The translations under genes and the position numbers were made by a program. The notes beneath the pieces were generated by a model. It saw nothing but the letters and a program-made list of their open reading frames with translations, was not told where the DNA came from and made no database searches. A DNA stretch of 29,445 nucleotides, taken from a virus. Below are positions 19,665-29,282 of this stretch, piece by piece (within the stretch, counting starts at the first letter, position 1; each line of letters begins with the position of its first letter). The stretch covers positions 1 through 29,445 of the IMG/VR virus record IMGVR_UViG_3300036792_000088. One strand, given 5' to 3'.

Positions 19665-20170
19665 TCGAGTGGCAGACGCAGGTCCTGGCCGCGTACATCG
19701 GTTCCACCGCGCAGGGGATCAAGCCGGTCAACGGCAAGAACCCGCTGGTGACCGGGGCGCGGAGCATCCGGATGCCCATGCCGTACGAGGACGACCCCGA
19801 CGACGATTATGAAGACGAGGACGACGAGTGGGAAGACGACGAGGAGGACCAGGAATTGCCTGAGCCTATGAGCGAGGACGAGCAGGTCAACGGCTCGTTC
19901 CCGGCCCCTCGCACCAAGCCTCCCAAGCGCCGCAGGCGGATGCCCCCTATGCCAGAGGCGCCGGTCCCGCGCAAGCGCAAGAAGGGCGACGTCTGGCACC
20001 CGCCGTTCGAGGTGCGACCGGACGGGACGGTCGTCGGCGTCAAGGTCGGAGAGGGCCTGGACAAGATGCCGGTGCAGATCCTCGAGGACGGCACCCGGCA
20101 GGAGTTCGACGTCGAAAAGGGCACCATGGAGGGCGTGGCGGGCATCTTCAGGCCGCCTGGCTCGCGGTAA
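18873..20170 (+). CDS. Tail assembly chaperone, frameshifted long form (gpGT-like)
   Basis: Produced if about 1 in many ribosomes slips -1 at GGGAAAA (19421-19427): 185 codons of frame one joined to the -1 frame from 19427 to the stop at 20168-20170, about 432 residues. The added part contains a helical domain (EFSRVFDAISHEYGWSDEQI, LDIPLRRLRQISSAILARQC), a second very acidic run (DDDYEDEDDEWEDDEEDQE) and a basic Pro-rich stretch. Lambda G/GT logic: the T part recruits the tail tube subunit while G coats the tape measure. The -1 part has no plausible start of its own, which supports frameshifting. Confidence 0.8.
19421..19427 (+). promoter_or_regulatory. Programmed -1 frameshift slippery site GGGAAAA
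   Basis: G GGA AAA fits X XXY YYZ in the correct phase for the gpG frame, and the following -1 frame is the long-form extension. A hairpin 3' of the site was not checked by folding. Confidence 0.85.
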
Positions 20171-20188
20171 GGACGGGGGAGGTCAGCT

Positions 20189-23100
20189 GTGCCGGAGTGG
20201 GAGGTCATCTACCGCGCGGTAGCTGACTTCAGCGACCTCAACCGCAAGGCAGCCGAGTCCGTCGCCAACCTGGAGGCGATGAAGAAAGCAGCCGAGGCGC
20301 AGTCGTCGGCTGAGATGCAGAACAACCAGCGGATCGTGGCGTCCCGGCAGGCCGACCTCAAGGCGATGCGGGACCAGGCCAGCGCTATGGACATGCTGCA
20401 GCAGAAGGGGCAGCAGTACCAGCGCTGGGTCAACTGGGAGGGCAACCAGAGTGCGGACATGTACCTGGCCTACCTGCAGCGCCAGGAACAGTACCAGCGG
20501 CTGCTGAACATCCAGAAGCAGCGCGGGTTCTACTCGCCGTTGCAGGACTACGCGTTCCGCAACCAGGAAATCACTCAGATGACCCAGTACAACAGGGCCG
20601 CTCAGGGTGGGTACGCGACGCCGGACCAGTACCTGCAGTACCTGGCCGCGCACCGGACGGCCATGCAGCTGGAGAACGCCACCTGGCTGCAGCGGGTGGC
20701 TGTGCTCAAGCAGGCCACCGACGCCGCGGTGGCTCAGGCCAACGCGGTCGGCGGGACGCACCAGAGCGCCGCCCAGCTGATGGGCGGGGCAGACAAGCTG
20801 CAGCAGTCACTGCGGGCGCTGGACGCGCAGTCAGCCAACCCGCAGGTCAACCTGGACGACACGCAGTTCGGGGCTGACGTCACGGCCGACACTCAGGCTC
20901 TGCAGGCGCTGGACGCGTTTACCGCCCAGCCTGGGGTGGCCCTGGACGACGTGCAGTTCCGGGCTGACGTCGCCAAGGACATGGACCTGCTGGGGACGCT
21001 GGGCAAGATGGTCGCCCGGCCGCGGATAGCGATCGACAACGCGTCGGCGCTGACCGCCCTCGACCAGGTGATCGCGGCGATGCAGCGGGCTGCCGCGGCC
21101 CACTCGGTCATCAACCTCGGTGTAGCCGCCACTGCGCCGTTGACGCCGCAGGCGCCTATGACTGGCGGCGCCAACTCAGGAGCGAGCCCTAACAACAACG
21201 GCGGGTGGGCTGCCGCTGCAGCCGCCGCAGCGGCCGCCTCCGGCGCGGCGAGGGCACAGCAGGCGGCTCTGGCCAACGCCAACAACGGATCCGGCAGCAT
21301 GGCGTCCTCCGCGGCTGCGGCAGCTGCGGCTTCGGGTGCCGCCCGGTCGGCCTCGCAGGCGACACTGGCCAACATCGCACTGGCAGCAGCGCAGCAGCGC
21401 GTCGGTCAGTCCGCATCCACGGCTGTCCCCCAGGTGGCGGCGCTGTCCAATGCCCAGCGTCAGTCCGCCCTGAATGCGATAATGGCTTCGGCTGCGCAGG
21501 GCCAGGCCGGCGCGGCGATGGATAACACGGGCAAGTCGGCCCAGCGGATGTACGGCTGGATGGGCCTGCTGACCAAGGAGTTCACCCTCTTCGGCGGGGC
21601 GTTCGGCGGGGCGGCGATCTTCGGCTCCATCGCGCTGTGGCACATAGCGCTCGACACGCTGATCGAGACACTGGCCATCCTGGTCCCGGCGCTGAGCACT
21701 GCGGCGTTCGGCATCACCGCGTTCGCGGTAGCCGCGGCAGCTACAGGGCAGCAGATCTACACGCAGTTCAAGGCGATCACCACCGTCTCGTCGGCACTGA
21801 ACACCACCATCCCGCCGCTGACCGGCAACCTGCAGAACCTGACTAACGCGGTGCGGCCGCAGGTGTTCTCCCTGCTCGGAGCGGCGCTGTACCAGCTGAA
21901 CCATCAGGGCGGGCTGGTGCAGGAGTGGGCGCTGCGCACGGGGTCGGCCTTCCAGGATTTCGCCGCCAAGGTGGACGTGTTCCTCAACAAGGGCGGCAAC
22001 GGACTCAACACGTTCCTTAACCAGGGCGCGGCCGACCTGACGCAGCTGGCCAAGCTGTTCGCTGGATTCGGGGCGATCTTCGCCCGGTTCATCACCGCCA
22101 CCGCTACCACGCAGGTGGCCGAGAAGCTGCTGTCGGCCCTGGTGTTCGTGGTCGACGGTCTGGCGAGCGCGCTGAACCGGATTCCTATCGGGGCGATCAT
22201 CGCCGCCGTCGCCATCCACTCCATCGCCGTCTACGGCGGCCTGCTGACCACCACGCTGCAGAAGGTGGCGCTGGGGTTCGATGCGATGCTGGCCAGGTTC
22301 GGCCCCACCTCGCAGATGGCACTGAACCTGGCCCAGCACCTGGGAGCCACCAACGACCAGCTGGCGGCGATGTCCAAGGGCACGCCGTTCCTCAAGCAGA
22401 TCGCATCCGACGCCGCGGCCGGGTCGTCCAACGCGTATCAGCTGGCCCAGGGGCTGGGCGTATCACACGACAACCTGGTCAAGCTGGTCTCTCAGGACTC
22501 CAAGATTCAGTCGGTCGCCAAGTCCCTCGGCATGGCCGACGAGGAGGTCGCCAGCATCGCGCTTGGCTTCGCCAAGTCCGGCACGTCGGTCGAGGACTTC
22601 GCGAGCAAGGCGGTGGGCGGCACGGGCAAGCTGGCGGCGTTCACCAGCGGCCTGTCCCAGGCTGATAAGGACGCGGTGAACCTGGCCGGTGCGATCGGCG
22701 GGTCGCAGGGCGCGCAGGCCGCGGTCGACCACATCGGCTCCTCCGCATCTACCGCTGCTTCCAAGACGGGCATCTTCACCAAGGCGTTCACCGGACTAGG
22801 CAGCTGGCTGAGTGGCAACTGGGTCCTGATCGCGGCGGCTGCCGCAGCCGGGCTGGCGTACATCGTGTACCAGGCCCAGCAGGCGTCTGCCAAGATCACG
22901 AACTTTGTCGGCAGCATGAACGCCGAGCTGGACAAGATCGGCGCAGGCGCGTCCCTGGTGGCCCTGCCGGCCCTGGTGGGCAGCATCCAGACGCAGCTGG
23001 ACAAGATCCACAAGGGAGCCGAGGACCTCACTGGCTACTGGGGCCAGTCGTTCGAGAAGCTGTTCAAGGCGCAGCAGATCCCGAGCGGCAGCATCTTCTC

Positions 23101-26100
23101 GGCCACCTTCTGGAAGCAGACCGGCTCTCAGATAGCGTCCAACTTCAGCGGCTTGATGCACGTGTTCGGGATCGGGCTGTCCACCGCGGCCAACGACACT
23201 CAGGCGCTGTCGGACGAGCAGAAGCACCTGATCGGCTATTTCGACAACCTGACGAGTACGGTCTACCAGTCGGGCAAGGGCTACGAATCACTGTCCAAGC
23301 AGGGGTTCAGCCTGTCCCAGTCGATGTCGATCTTGACCTTGGCCGGGGTCAAGCAGGGCGACTCGCTGTCGCTGATGCGGCAGAAGGTCACCGACCTGCT
23401 GACCGGCTACCAGGCGATGTCGCAGCGTTCGGGCGAGATCGGCTCGGACATGAACGTCATCACGGTGGCGGCGTCCAACCAGCTGAAGTCGATGGGCCAG
23501 CTGAACACGGCGTGGGATGCCTTTACCAAGATCGTTTCCGCACCGGTCGACACGTTCCTGACCGTGGCCAGCGCATTCAACACCTTCGCCACCGATGCCC
23601 AGCTGGCGGGGGCGGGGGCCTCCGGGCTGGCTACCAACTTCAAGGCCCTGACCGGGGCTGTGTCGCCGAACGCGCTCAAGCTGCAAACCGACTTCCAGAC
23701 CACGTACACCTCGATCACGCAGATGTTCGACGCCATGCGCAACAGCTCGGCTGTCAGCGGATCCGGCGACTTCACCAAGTTCGCCAAGGACGCGGTGGCT
23801 GCGCTGCTGCCGCTGGCCGGGTCGAACAAGGCGGCCGCGGCTGAGATCTCCACCCTGGCCCAGGAGGCGGGCGGACCGGCCACCACCAACCTGAAGGAAC
23901 TGGGCAAGTGGGCGGGCAACGTCAAGGACCCCATGAAGGGGATGTACGACGCCACCCAGAACGCTGCCGTGGCGGCGTCCAACCTGAGTGCTGACGCCGC
24001 CCGGCTGTCCAGCACGCTGGCGAACGACCTGACCCCGCTGATGGCGACGTCTATCCTGCAGGCAGCCAAGGCCGGTCCGAGCATGCAGAATTTCGCCTCC
24101 GCGGTGTTCGGGGCGCACGGCAACATCGACAAGATGGTGCCATCTGGTACTGCACTGGCCTCGGTGCTGACCAAGGTCAGCGGTAACAGCGCCAACGCCA
24201 AGGCGCTGTTCATCGGCATGGCTGAGTCCATGGGCCTGTCCAAGAAGCAGGCCGACGACCTGTGGAGCCGGGTCAACGGCAAGCCGCTCAAGCCAGTAGC
24301 GGACACCATCGCCGCCACGCACGCGCTCAACGACCTGCGGGCGGAGGGCATCAAGGCGGTGAGCCCGCCCGCCAAGGCGCCAACTGGCTGGGCGAAGGTG
24401 TGGAGCGACATCTTCAACGGGTTCGCCAACGACGTCGACCACCCGATCACGCATTTCTTCACCAGCACCCTGCCTGGTGCGTACAACACGAGCAACAAGA
24501 TCCTGGCGACCGGCTGGAATAAGGTCTACAACGGGTTCGCCAACGACGTGTCCGGCAAGATCGAGTCGTGGTTCGTCAACAGCCTGCCGCATGCGGTCTC
24601 CCTGGTCAGCGGCTCGATCACTCACGCCTGGCTGTCCGCGTGGAGCGGGTTCGACAATGACGTCGCCAAGCCCATCGCCAACTGGTTTGATGCCAGCCTG
24701 CCGCATGCGGTCTCCCTGGTCAGCGGCTCGATCACTCACGCCTGGCTGTCAGCATGGTCCGGGTTCGACAACGACGTAGCCAAGCCCATCGGCAACTGGT
24801 TCGCCAACTCGGTGCCGCACGCGCTCGCCCTCGTTGGCGGGGCGATATCTCACACCTGGCTGACCGGTTGGTCGGACTTCGAGAACGACGTTGCCAAGCC
24901 CATCGGCAACTGGCTCGCCAACAGTGTGCCGCATGCCCTTGCCGTCCTCGGGGGCGTGATCAGCCATACCTGGCTGGTGGCCTGGTCTGACTTCGAGAAC
25001 GATGTCGTCAAGCCGATGGCCAACTGGTTCGCCAACTCGGTCCCGCACGCGCTGGCCGTCCTCGGCGGAGCTATCAGCCATGCCTGGCTGACTGCCTGGT
25101 CTGATTTCGTCAACGACGTGATCAAGCCGATGGCCAACTGGTTCGCCAACAGCGTGCCGCACGCTCTGGCTGTCCTCGGCGGGGTGATCAGTCACACCTG
25201 GCTGGTGGCCTGGTCCGACTTCGTTGTCTCCGTGGCCAAGCCGATGGCCAACTGGTTCGCCAACAGCGTGCCGCACGCGCTGTCCGTTCTCAGCGGAGTG
25301 ATCAGCCACACCTGGCTGACCGCGTGGTCGGACTTTGACCGTGACGTCGTGGGTAACCTGAGGCACTTCTTCGGCACCACCATGCCCGGCTGGCTCACCA
25401 TCATGGGCGGGGCGATCAAGGACGCCTTCAAGTCAGCGTTTGAGTGGTCGGTCGACAAGGCTGTCGCGATCATCAACACGCCCATCAACTTCATCAACAA
25501 CGACGTCCTCAAGCACCTGCCCGGCGGCCTGCACATCCCGACCATCACCAAGCCGTTCGCGGCCGGTGGCGGCGCCTTTGACGGCAGCGTGCCCGGCCCG
25601 GCCAGCCACGACCACTACAACGCCCGGCTCATGGGCGGCGAGTTCGTCCTGCGCCAGCCCGCGCGGATGGCCGTGGAGCGCGACTACGGCCGCGGCTACA
25701 TGGACTTCCTCAACCACTACGACTCACTGGGGCCGCGCAAGTCCGGCAGCCAGGGCACGCTGGAGTCTCAGGGAGCGCCCGGCGGCCGGATGGGCCACTA
25801 CGCATCCGGCGGCATCAACCTGAGCGGGTACAGGAACCCCATCCCGGCGGGCGCGACTCCGGAGCGGATCGACCAGGGTGTCGACTTCGCGGGCAACGGG
25901 CCGATTGGTGCGATCGGCGCGGGCACGATCATCGAGACCAACGGCGGCGGGTGGCCTGGCGGTCCGTACATGTCCTACCGGCTCGACAGCGGAGCGCTGG
26001 CTGGGCTGGACGTGTACGTCGCCGAGAACATCCGACCGGTGGTCAAGCCCGGCCAGAGCGTCAAGGCCGGGCAGGCCATCGCCACCATGTTCAACGGCGG

Positions 26101-29017
26101 TACTGGCATCGAGATGGGCTTCGCCGCACCGGGCGGCGGGTCGCCTATGTCGCAGACGGCGGCGGCTGGGGCGATCTCCGGGGCCAACTTGCCGCCGGGC
26201 AGTGCTACGCAGGTCGGCCACATCTTTGACGAACTGCTGGTCGCGCTGGGCGCACCCAAGGCGCCGAACTACAACGTCGGCCCGGCCGGTAAGATCCCCG
26301 GTTCCATCCCGGGCGGTACTGCTGGTGCACTGGCTGGGCTGGCAGCATTCGCCAAGAGTGCGGGCGGTGGCCTCGGCGGGCTGCTGGGGGCTATCTTCTC
26401 TGACATCGAGGGGCTGACGTCGGCGGCTGGCAGCGCCCTGGCAGGCGGCCTGAAGGGCCTGATAGGCGACGTCAAGGGTGGCGCCAAGGAACTGCTCAAG
26501 CTGGCCCAGGCAGGCGCCCGGGCAGTGTTTGACGGGGTGTGGGACGGCACCGCGGGCAAGATGTTCGGCCTGGCAGGCAACGACACCATCCCGGGCGACA
26601 TGGTGACCGGGACTGGCGGGCTGATCAAGCAGGGCATCGACTCGTTCATGGGAGCCCAGGACTCCTCAGCTCAGGCGCAGGCGGCTGCCTCTGGCGTTAC
26701 GGGGGGAGCGGCCGGGGCGGTCGCCGCGGGAAGCGGGCTGCAGAACCTGATCACCGTGGCCAAGTTCCTCATGTCCCACGGGTACAGCGCGTTCGCCGCG
26801 GCCGGTGCAGCTGGTGACATGTACGGCGAGTCCGGCGGTAACCCTGAGTCGCGCAACTGCGTGCCGCTGACCTACCTGGTGGTGACCACCCGCGGCCTGC
26901 TGCGGCACGACGAGGTGAAGGTAGGCGACCAGACGCCGACGTACAACCCGGCCACCAAGCAGCCCGAGCTGGCTACGATTCTGGACGTGCCGTACCACGA
27001 CAACGCCAAGATCTGCCGCATCGGCAACAAGGGCTGGTCGGTTATCTGCACCTGGGACCACAAGTGGATCACCGAGCACCGGGGCCTGGTCCGGGCAGAC
27101 CGCATTGTGGTAGGGGAGAAGATCCTGCTCGGGGAGGGATGGGGCGAGCCGGTCGAGTTCTTCGAGGACCTGGGCCGGGAGGACACGTTCTGCCTCACCA
27201 CCACGACTGGCACGTGGACCACCCACCGGGACGAAGAGGTGGCCGCGGGCGAGGGCATGAAGCCGGGCAGCTTCTGGACCGGCAACTCAGGCGGCGCTGG
27301 CCTGCTCGGCTGGACGCCGCCCAGCTCGGCTCGGCCGGACCCGAACATCCTCACCGGCAATGCGTCCAAGGACCTGCAGACGCAGATGACGGACATCCTG
27401 GGGTACAACCAGATCTGGGCGTCCTACATCCCGGCGCTGAACGCATCCAAAAACGTTACGCAGGCCGCCGAGATCTACTCCAAGGACTTCGAGCGTCCGC
27501 GATCGCTGTACAGCGACGTCAACACAGGGGTCTCGCAGCAGATCTACAACGCGATCGCTGGGAGCGCGGCCAACAAGTCGTTCCAGGTAGGCACCGCCAA
27601 CAACGCAGCGCCGGGCGGGGTGTCCTCGATCCCCACGCACGCCGCGGGCGGGCTGATCGGCATGGCAGCTGGCGGCAAGACGGGCATGATGTCGTTCATG
27701 GCCACCGGCGGCGAGCCTATGGTCAGGGACGGCAGCACCGGTGCCGCGGTGCGGCTGCTGCAGTCCGACCTGGACAAGACTGGCGACAAGCTGTCGGTCG
27801 ACGGCATCTTCGGCTCGCACACCCTGAGCGCGGTCGAGGCCTTCCAGAAGCTGCATCACCTGAAGGTAGACGGTATCGTCGGGCCGCTCACCTGGGCTGC
27901 GCTGATGAAGGTAGCCGGCACTGGCGGCACCGTGTCCAACACGCCGGGCGGCAGCAAGGCGCCGGTGCCTACGGCGCACAAGTCCCAGGTCCAGCTAGCA
28001 GGCTTCAGCGGCTACCCGCTGTCTAAGGCTAAGGCAGAGTTCCCGGCCGGGACGGTGACCAGCCAACTGATCGCCGCCCCGTGGATCTACGGCTACAGCG
28101 GCCACACCAACACGGCTTCGGTACCGGCCAGCGGCACCGGCATCTCCACGCCGGTCATCCCCTATCACAGCACGCAGTCCCCATCGTGGAACGCTACGGT
28201 GGACGCTGCCTGGGCTGCGCAGGCTCAGTTCGACCAGGACTACAACACGCTCTTGGGTGGCGGACGCGACAGCACCAAGCAGAAGCCGGCTGTGCAGGCC
28301 GGGTTCGACGTGCTGGCAGACATGGTGAAGAAGGAGGTCTCCGCGTGGAACGCGTTCGCGCTGCGGACCGACCTGCCGAACAAGCTCAACCGGACCAACC
28401 TCAACAACGTCCGCACGAACATGTCGGCTATCTGGGACACCATGCGCACCGACACCGCGGTGCGTACCCCGGTCGGCAAGATATCGGGCAGCCTCTACGG
28501 CAACCTTGAAACTGACATCGACGCGCCGACCGGCCTGAGCACTACGTTCGCTGCGATCGAGAACATGTGGCCGCAGCTGTGGGATAACGGCGCACTGTCG
28601 CCTGGCCACCAGACGCCAGGACCGGGCAGCACCGCGGGCAGCGTGTCACCGGGGTCGCTGCCGGTGCCCAACCTGGGCGGGCTGCTGGCTATCCCGGTGT
28701 CGCCGTACGACGTGGCTGGGCATGCGTCCGGTGGCTACATCGGCCTCAACGACCTGCTGGGCCAGGTGAGCATCGGGCCGCGTATGCCATCCGGCCGGTT
28801 CGGCGCCCAGGACCCGATAAATGCAGTGAGGGCGGCAACTGCCAACACCGAGCCCACGCGCGTACGCAGCGAGGCTGCGGCGGCCAGCAGCGGCCAGGGA
28901 GCCAACGTCACCTTCGGAGACATCAAGATCTACAACCCGCGGCCGGAGCTGAGCAGTCACTCCATCACGCGGAGCACGCAGAAGGCCGCGTGGCTGGCCG
29001 GAAGGGAGCTGGGGTGA
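20189..29017 (+). CDS. Tape measure protein with lysozyme domain and embedded intein
   Basis: A 2942-residue protein (2799 after intein removal) that should set tail length and reach into the host envelope. GTG with GGGGGAGG. Order: N-terminal coiled coil (1-330), Ala-rich run (341-395), hydrophobic spans about 465-525, 669-690 and 877-897, long helical body, eight 38-residue repeats (1438-1741), a conserved GGEFVLRQ segment near 1820, a degenerate M23-like domain (1871-1990; GVDFAGNGP present but the metal-binding His are replaced: RIDQGVD, IEMGFA), a tail lysozyme (2184-2456, E2214 in GESGGNPE), interrupted by an intein (2224-2366), and a peptidoglycan-binding domain (2511-2577; SVDGIFGSHT, VDGIVGPLT). 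The C-terminus (DIKIYNPRPE) is of tape-measure type. Confidence 0.9.
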   Translation: MPEWEVIYRAVADFSDLNRKAAESVANLEAMKKAAEAQSSAEMQNNQRIVASRQADLKAMRDQASAMDMLQQKGQQYQRWVNWEGNQSADMYLAYLQRQEQYQRLLNIQKQRGFYSPLQDYAFRNQEITQMTQYNRAAQGGYATPDQYLQYLAAHRTAMQLENATWLQRVAVLKQATDAAVAQANAVGGTHQSAAQLMGGADKLQQSLRALDAQSANPQVNLDDTQFGADVTADTQALQALDAFTAQPGVALDDVQFRADVAKDMDLLGTLGKMVARPRIAIDNASALTALDQVIAAMQRAAAAHSVINLGVAATAPLTPQAPMTGGANSGASPNNNGGWAAAAAAAAAASGAARAQQAALANANNGSGSMASSAAAAAAASGAARSASQATLANIALAAAQQRVGQSASTAVPQVAALSNAQRQSALNAIMASAAQGQAGAAMDNTGKSAQRMYGWMGLLTKEFTLFGGAFGGAAIFGSIALWHIALDTLIETLAILVPALSTAAFGITAFAVAAAATGQQIYTQFKAITTVSSALNTTIPPLTGNLQNLTNAVRPQVFSLLGAALYQLNHQGGLVQEWALRTGSAFQDFAAKVDVFLNKGGNGLNTFLNQGAADLTQLAKLFAGFGAIFARFITATATTQVAEKLLSALVFVVDGLASALNRIPIGAIIAAVAIHSIAVYGGLLTTTLQKVALGFDAMLARFGPTSQMALNLAQHLGATNDQLAAMSKGTPFLKQIASDAAAGSSNAYQLAQGLGVSHDNLVKLVSQDSKIQSVAKSLGMADEEVASIALGFAKSGTSVEDFASKAVGGTGKLAAFTSGLSQADKDAVNLAGAIGGSQGAQAAVDHIGSSASTAASKTGIFTKAFTGLGSWLSGNWVLIAAAAAAGLAYIVYQAQQASAKITNFVGSMNAELDKIGAGASLVALPALVGSIQTQLDKIHKGAEDLTGYWGQSFEKLFKAQQIPSGSIFSATFWKQTGSQIASNFSGLMHVFGIGLSTAANDTQALSDEQKHLIGYFDNLTSTVYQSGKGYESLSKQGFSLSQSMSILTLAGVKQGDSLSLMRQKVTDLLTGYQAMSQRSGEIGSDMNVITVAASNQLKSMGQLNTAWDAFTKIVSAPVDTFLTVASAFNTFATDAQLAGAGASGLATNFKALTGAVSPNALKLQTDFQTTYTSITQMFDAMRNSSAVSGSGDFTKFAKDAVAALLPLAGSNKAAAAEISTLAQEAGGPATTNLKELGKWAGNVKDPMKGMYDATQNAAVAASNLSADAARLSSTLANDLTPLMATSILQAAKAGPSMQNFASAVFGAHGNIDKMVPSGTALASVLTKVSGNSANAKALFIGMAESMGLSKKQADDLWSRVNGKPLKPVADTIAATHALNDLRAEGIKAVSPPAKAPTGWAKVWSDIFNGFANDVDHPITHFFTSTLPGAYNTSNKILATGWNKVYNGFANDVSGKIESWFVNSLPHAVSLVSGSITHAWLSAWSGFDNDVAKPIANWFDASLPHAVSLVSGSITHAWLSAWSGFDNDVAKPIGNWFANSVPHALALVGGAISHTWLTGWSDFENDVAKPIGNWLANSVPHALAVLGGVISHTWLVAWSDFENDVVKPMANWFANSVPHALAVLGGAISHAWLTAWSDFVNDVIKPMANWFANSVPHALAVLGGVISHTWLVAWSDFVVSVAKPMANWFANSVPHALSVLSGVISHTWLTAWSDFDRDVVGNLRHFFGTTMPGWLTIMGGAIKDAFKSAFEWSVDKAVAIINTPINFINNDVLKHLPGGLHIPTITKPFAAGGGAFDGSVPGPASHDHYNARLMGGEFVLRQPARMAVERDYGRGYMDFLNHYDSLGPRKSGSQGTLESQGAPGGRMGHYASGGINLSGYRNPIPAGATPERIDQGVDFAGNGPIGAIGAGTIIETNGGGWPGGPYMSYRLDSGALAGLDVYVAENIRPVVKPGQSVKAGQAIATMFNGGTGIEMGFAAPGGGSPMSQTAAAGAISGANLPPGSATQVGHIFDELLVALGAPKAPNYNVGPAGKIPGSIPGGTAGALAGLAAFAKSAGGGLGGLLGAIFSDIEGLTSAAGSALAGGLKGLIGDVKGGAKELLKLAQAGARAVFDGVWDGTAGKMFGLAGNDTIPGDMVTGTGGLIKQGIDSFMGAQDSSAQAQAAASGVTGGAAGAVAAGSGLQNLITVAKFLMSHGYSAFAAAGAAGDMYGESGGNPESRNCVPLTYLVVTTRGLLRHDEVKVGDQTPTYNPATKQPELATILDVPYHDNAKICRIGNKGWSVICTWDHKWITEHRGLVRADRIVVGEKILLGEGWGEPVEFFEDLGREDTFCLTTTTGTWTTHRDEEVAAGEGMKPGSFWTGNSGGAGLLGWTPPSSARPDPNILTGNASKDLQTQMTDILGYNQIWASYIPALNASKNVTQAAEIYSKDFERPRSLYSDVNTGVSQQIYNAIAGSAANKSFQVGTANNAAPGGVSSIPTHAAGGLIGMAAGGKTGMMSFMATGGEPMVRDGSTGAAVRLLQSDLDKTGDKLSVDGIFGSHTLSAVEAFQKLHHLKVDGIVGPLTWAALMKVAGTGGTVSNTPGGSKAPVPTAHKSQVQLAGFSGYPLSKAKAEFPAGTVTSQLIAAPWIYGYSGHTNTASVPASGTGISTPVIPYHSTQSPSWNATVDAAWAAQAQFDQDYNTLLGGGRDSTKQKPAVQAGFDVLADMVKKEVSAWNAFALRTDLPNKLNRTNLNNVRTNMSAIWDTMRTDTAVRTPVGKISGSLYGNLETDIDAPTGLSTTFAAIENMWPQLWDNGALSPGHQTPGPGSTAGSVSPGSLPVPNLGGLLAIPVSPYDVAGHASGGYIGLNDLLGQVSIGPRMPSGRFGAQDPINAVRAATANTEPTRVRSEAAAASSGQGANVTFGDIKIYNPRPELSSHSITRSTQKAAWLAGRELG
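24500..25411 (+). repeat. Eight tandem 114-bp (38-residue) repeats in the tape measure gene
   Basis: Units begin at 24500, 24614, 24728, 24842, 24956, 25070, 25184 and 25298. Each encodes a pattern like HTWL-AWSDFENDVAKP followed by NWFANSVPHAL-VLGG; the first and last are most diverged. A 57-base stretch is identical at an offset of 114 between 24580-24636 and 24694-24750, so the array grew recently or is kept uniform. Confidence 0.95.
26858..27286 (+). mobile_element. Predicted mini-intein (Hint domain) in the tape measure lysozyme
   Basis: A 143-residue insertion from C2224 to N2366. Block A: C1 with CVPLTYLVVTTRGLL, then EVKVGDQTPTYNP. Block B: T65-x-x-H68 in VICTWDHKWIT. A block F-like stretch DTFCLTTTTGTWTT has C112 at the usual catalytic place. 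Block G ends GN, followed by Ser (+1). The penultimate His is replaced by Gly, so splicing efficiency is uncertain. No endonuclease fits in this length. On removal, extein halves GESGGNPESRN and SGGAGLLGWTP join and align without gap to the intact lysozyme of the lysin gene at 12736. Confidence 0.85.
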
Positions 29018-29268
29018 GGCACGTCACCGGCTGGGGCTGGTACTGGCTGATCTGGTTCTTCGGCGGCTTCGGCATCGCCGAGGCCATCGGGCTGCTCTGG
29101 AATACCAAGTGGACCCTGAGCTGGCAGTTCTGGGGCCTGGAGCACATCGACGTCAAGCACCCCCTCGACTTCGCCGAGTGGTCACCTATCCACTGGGTGT
29201 TCGGCATCGTCCTACTCGCATTCACCGTGTGGCTGTTCGTCCACCTGGTGTTCGGCATCTGGCGCTGA
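29014..29268 (+). CDS. Small two-span membrane protein
   Basis: An 84-residue protein, GTG in a GTGA overlap with the tape measure stop and GGAG upstream. Trp/Phe-rich spans are WYWLIWFFGGFGIAEAIGLL near the N-terminus and WVFGIVLLAFTVWLFVHLVF near the end, with a polar loop between (GLEHIDVKHPLDFAEWSP). Function unknown; such genes often follow tape measure genes in actinobacteriophages. Confidence 0.65.
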   Translation: MRHVTGWGWYWLIWFFGGFGIAEAIGLLWNTKWTLSWQFWGLEHIDVKHPLDFAEWSPIHWVFGIVLLAFTVWLFVHLVFGIWR

Positions 29269-29282
29269 AGGGAGGTACCCAC

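Noticed and set aside
24500-25411. CRISPR array
   Set aside because: The repeats are 114 bp without spacers, keep one reading frame, and encode a protein repeat.
25799-26130. Active M23 metallopeptidase in the tape measure protein
   Set aside because: The His positions needed for zinc are replaced, so I describe it only as a degenerate fold.
26858-27286. Homing endonuclease within the intein
   Set aside because: At 143 residues there is room only for the splicing domain, and no LAGLIDADG or HNH motif is visible.
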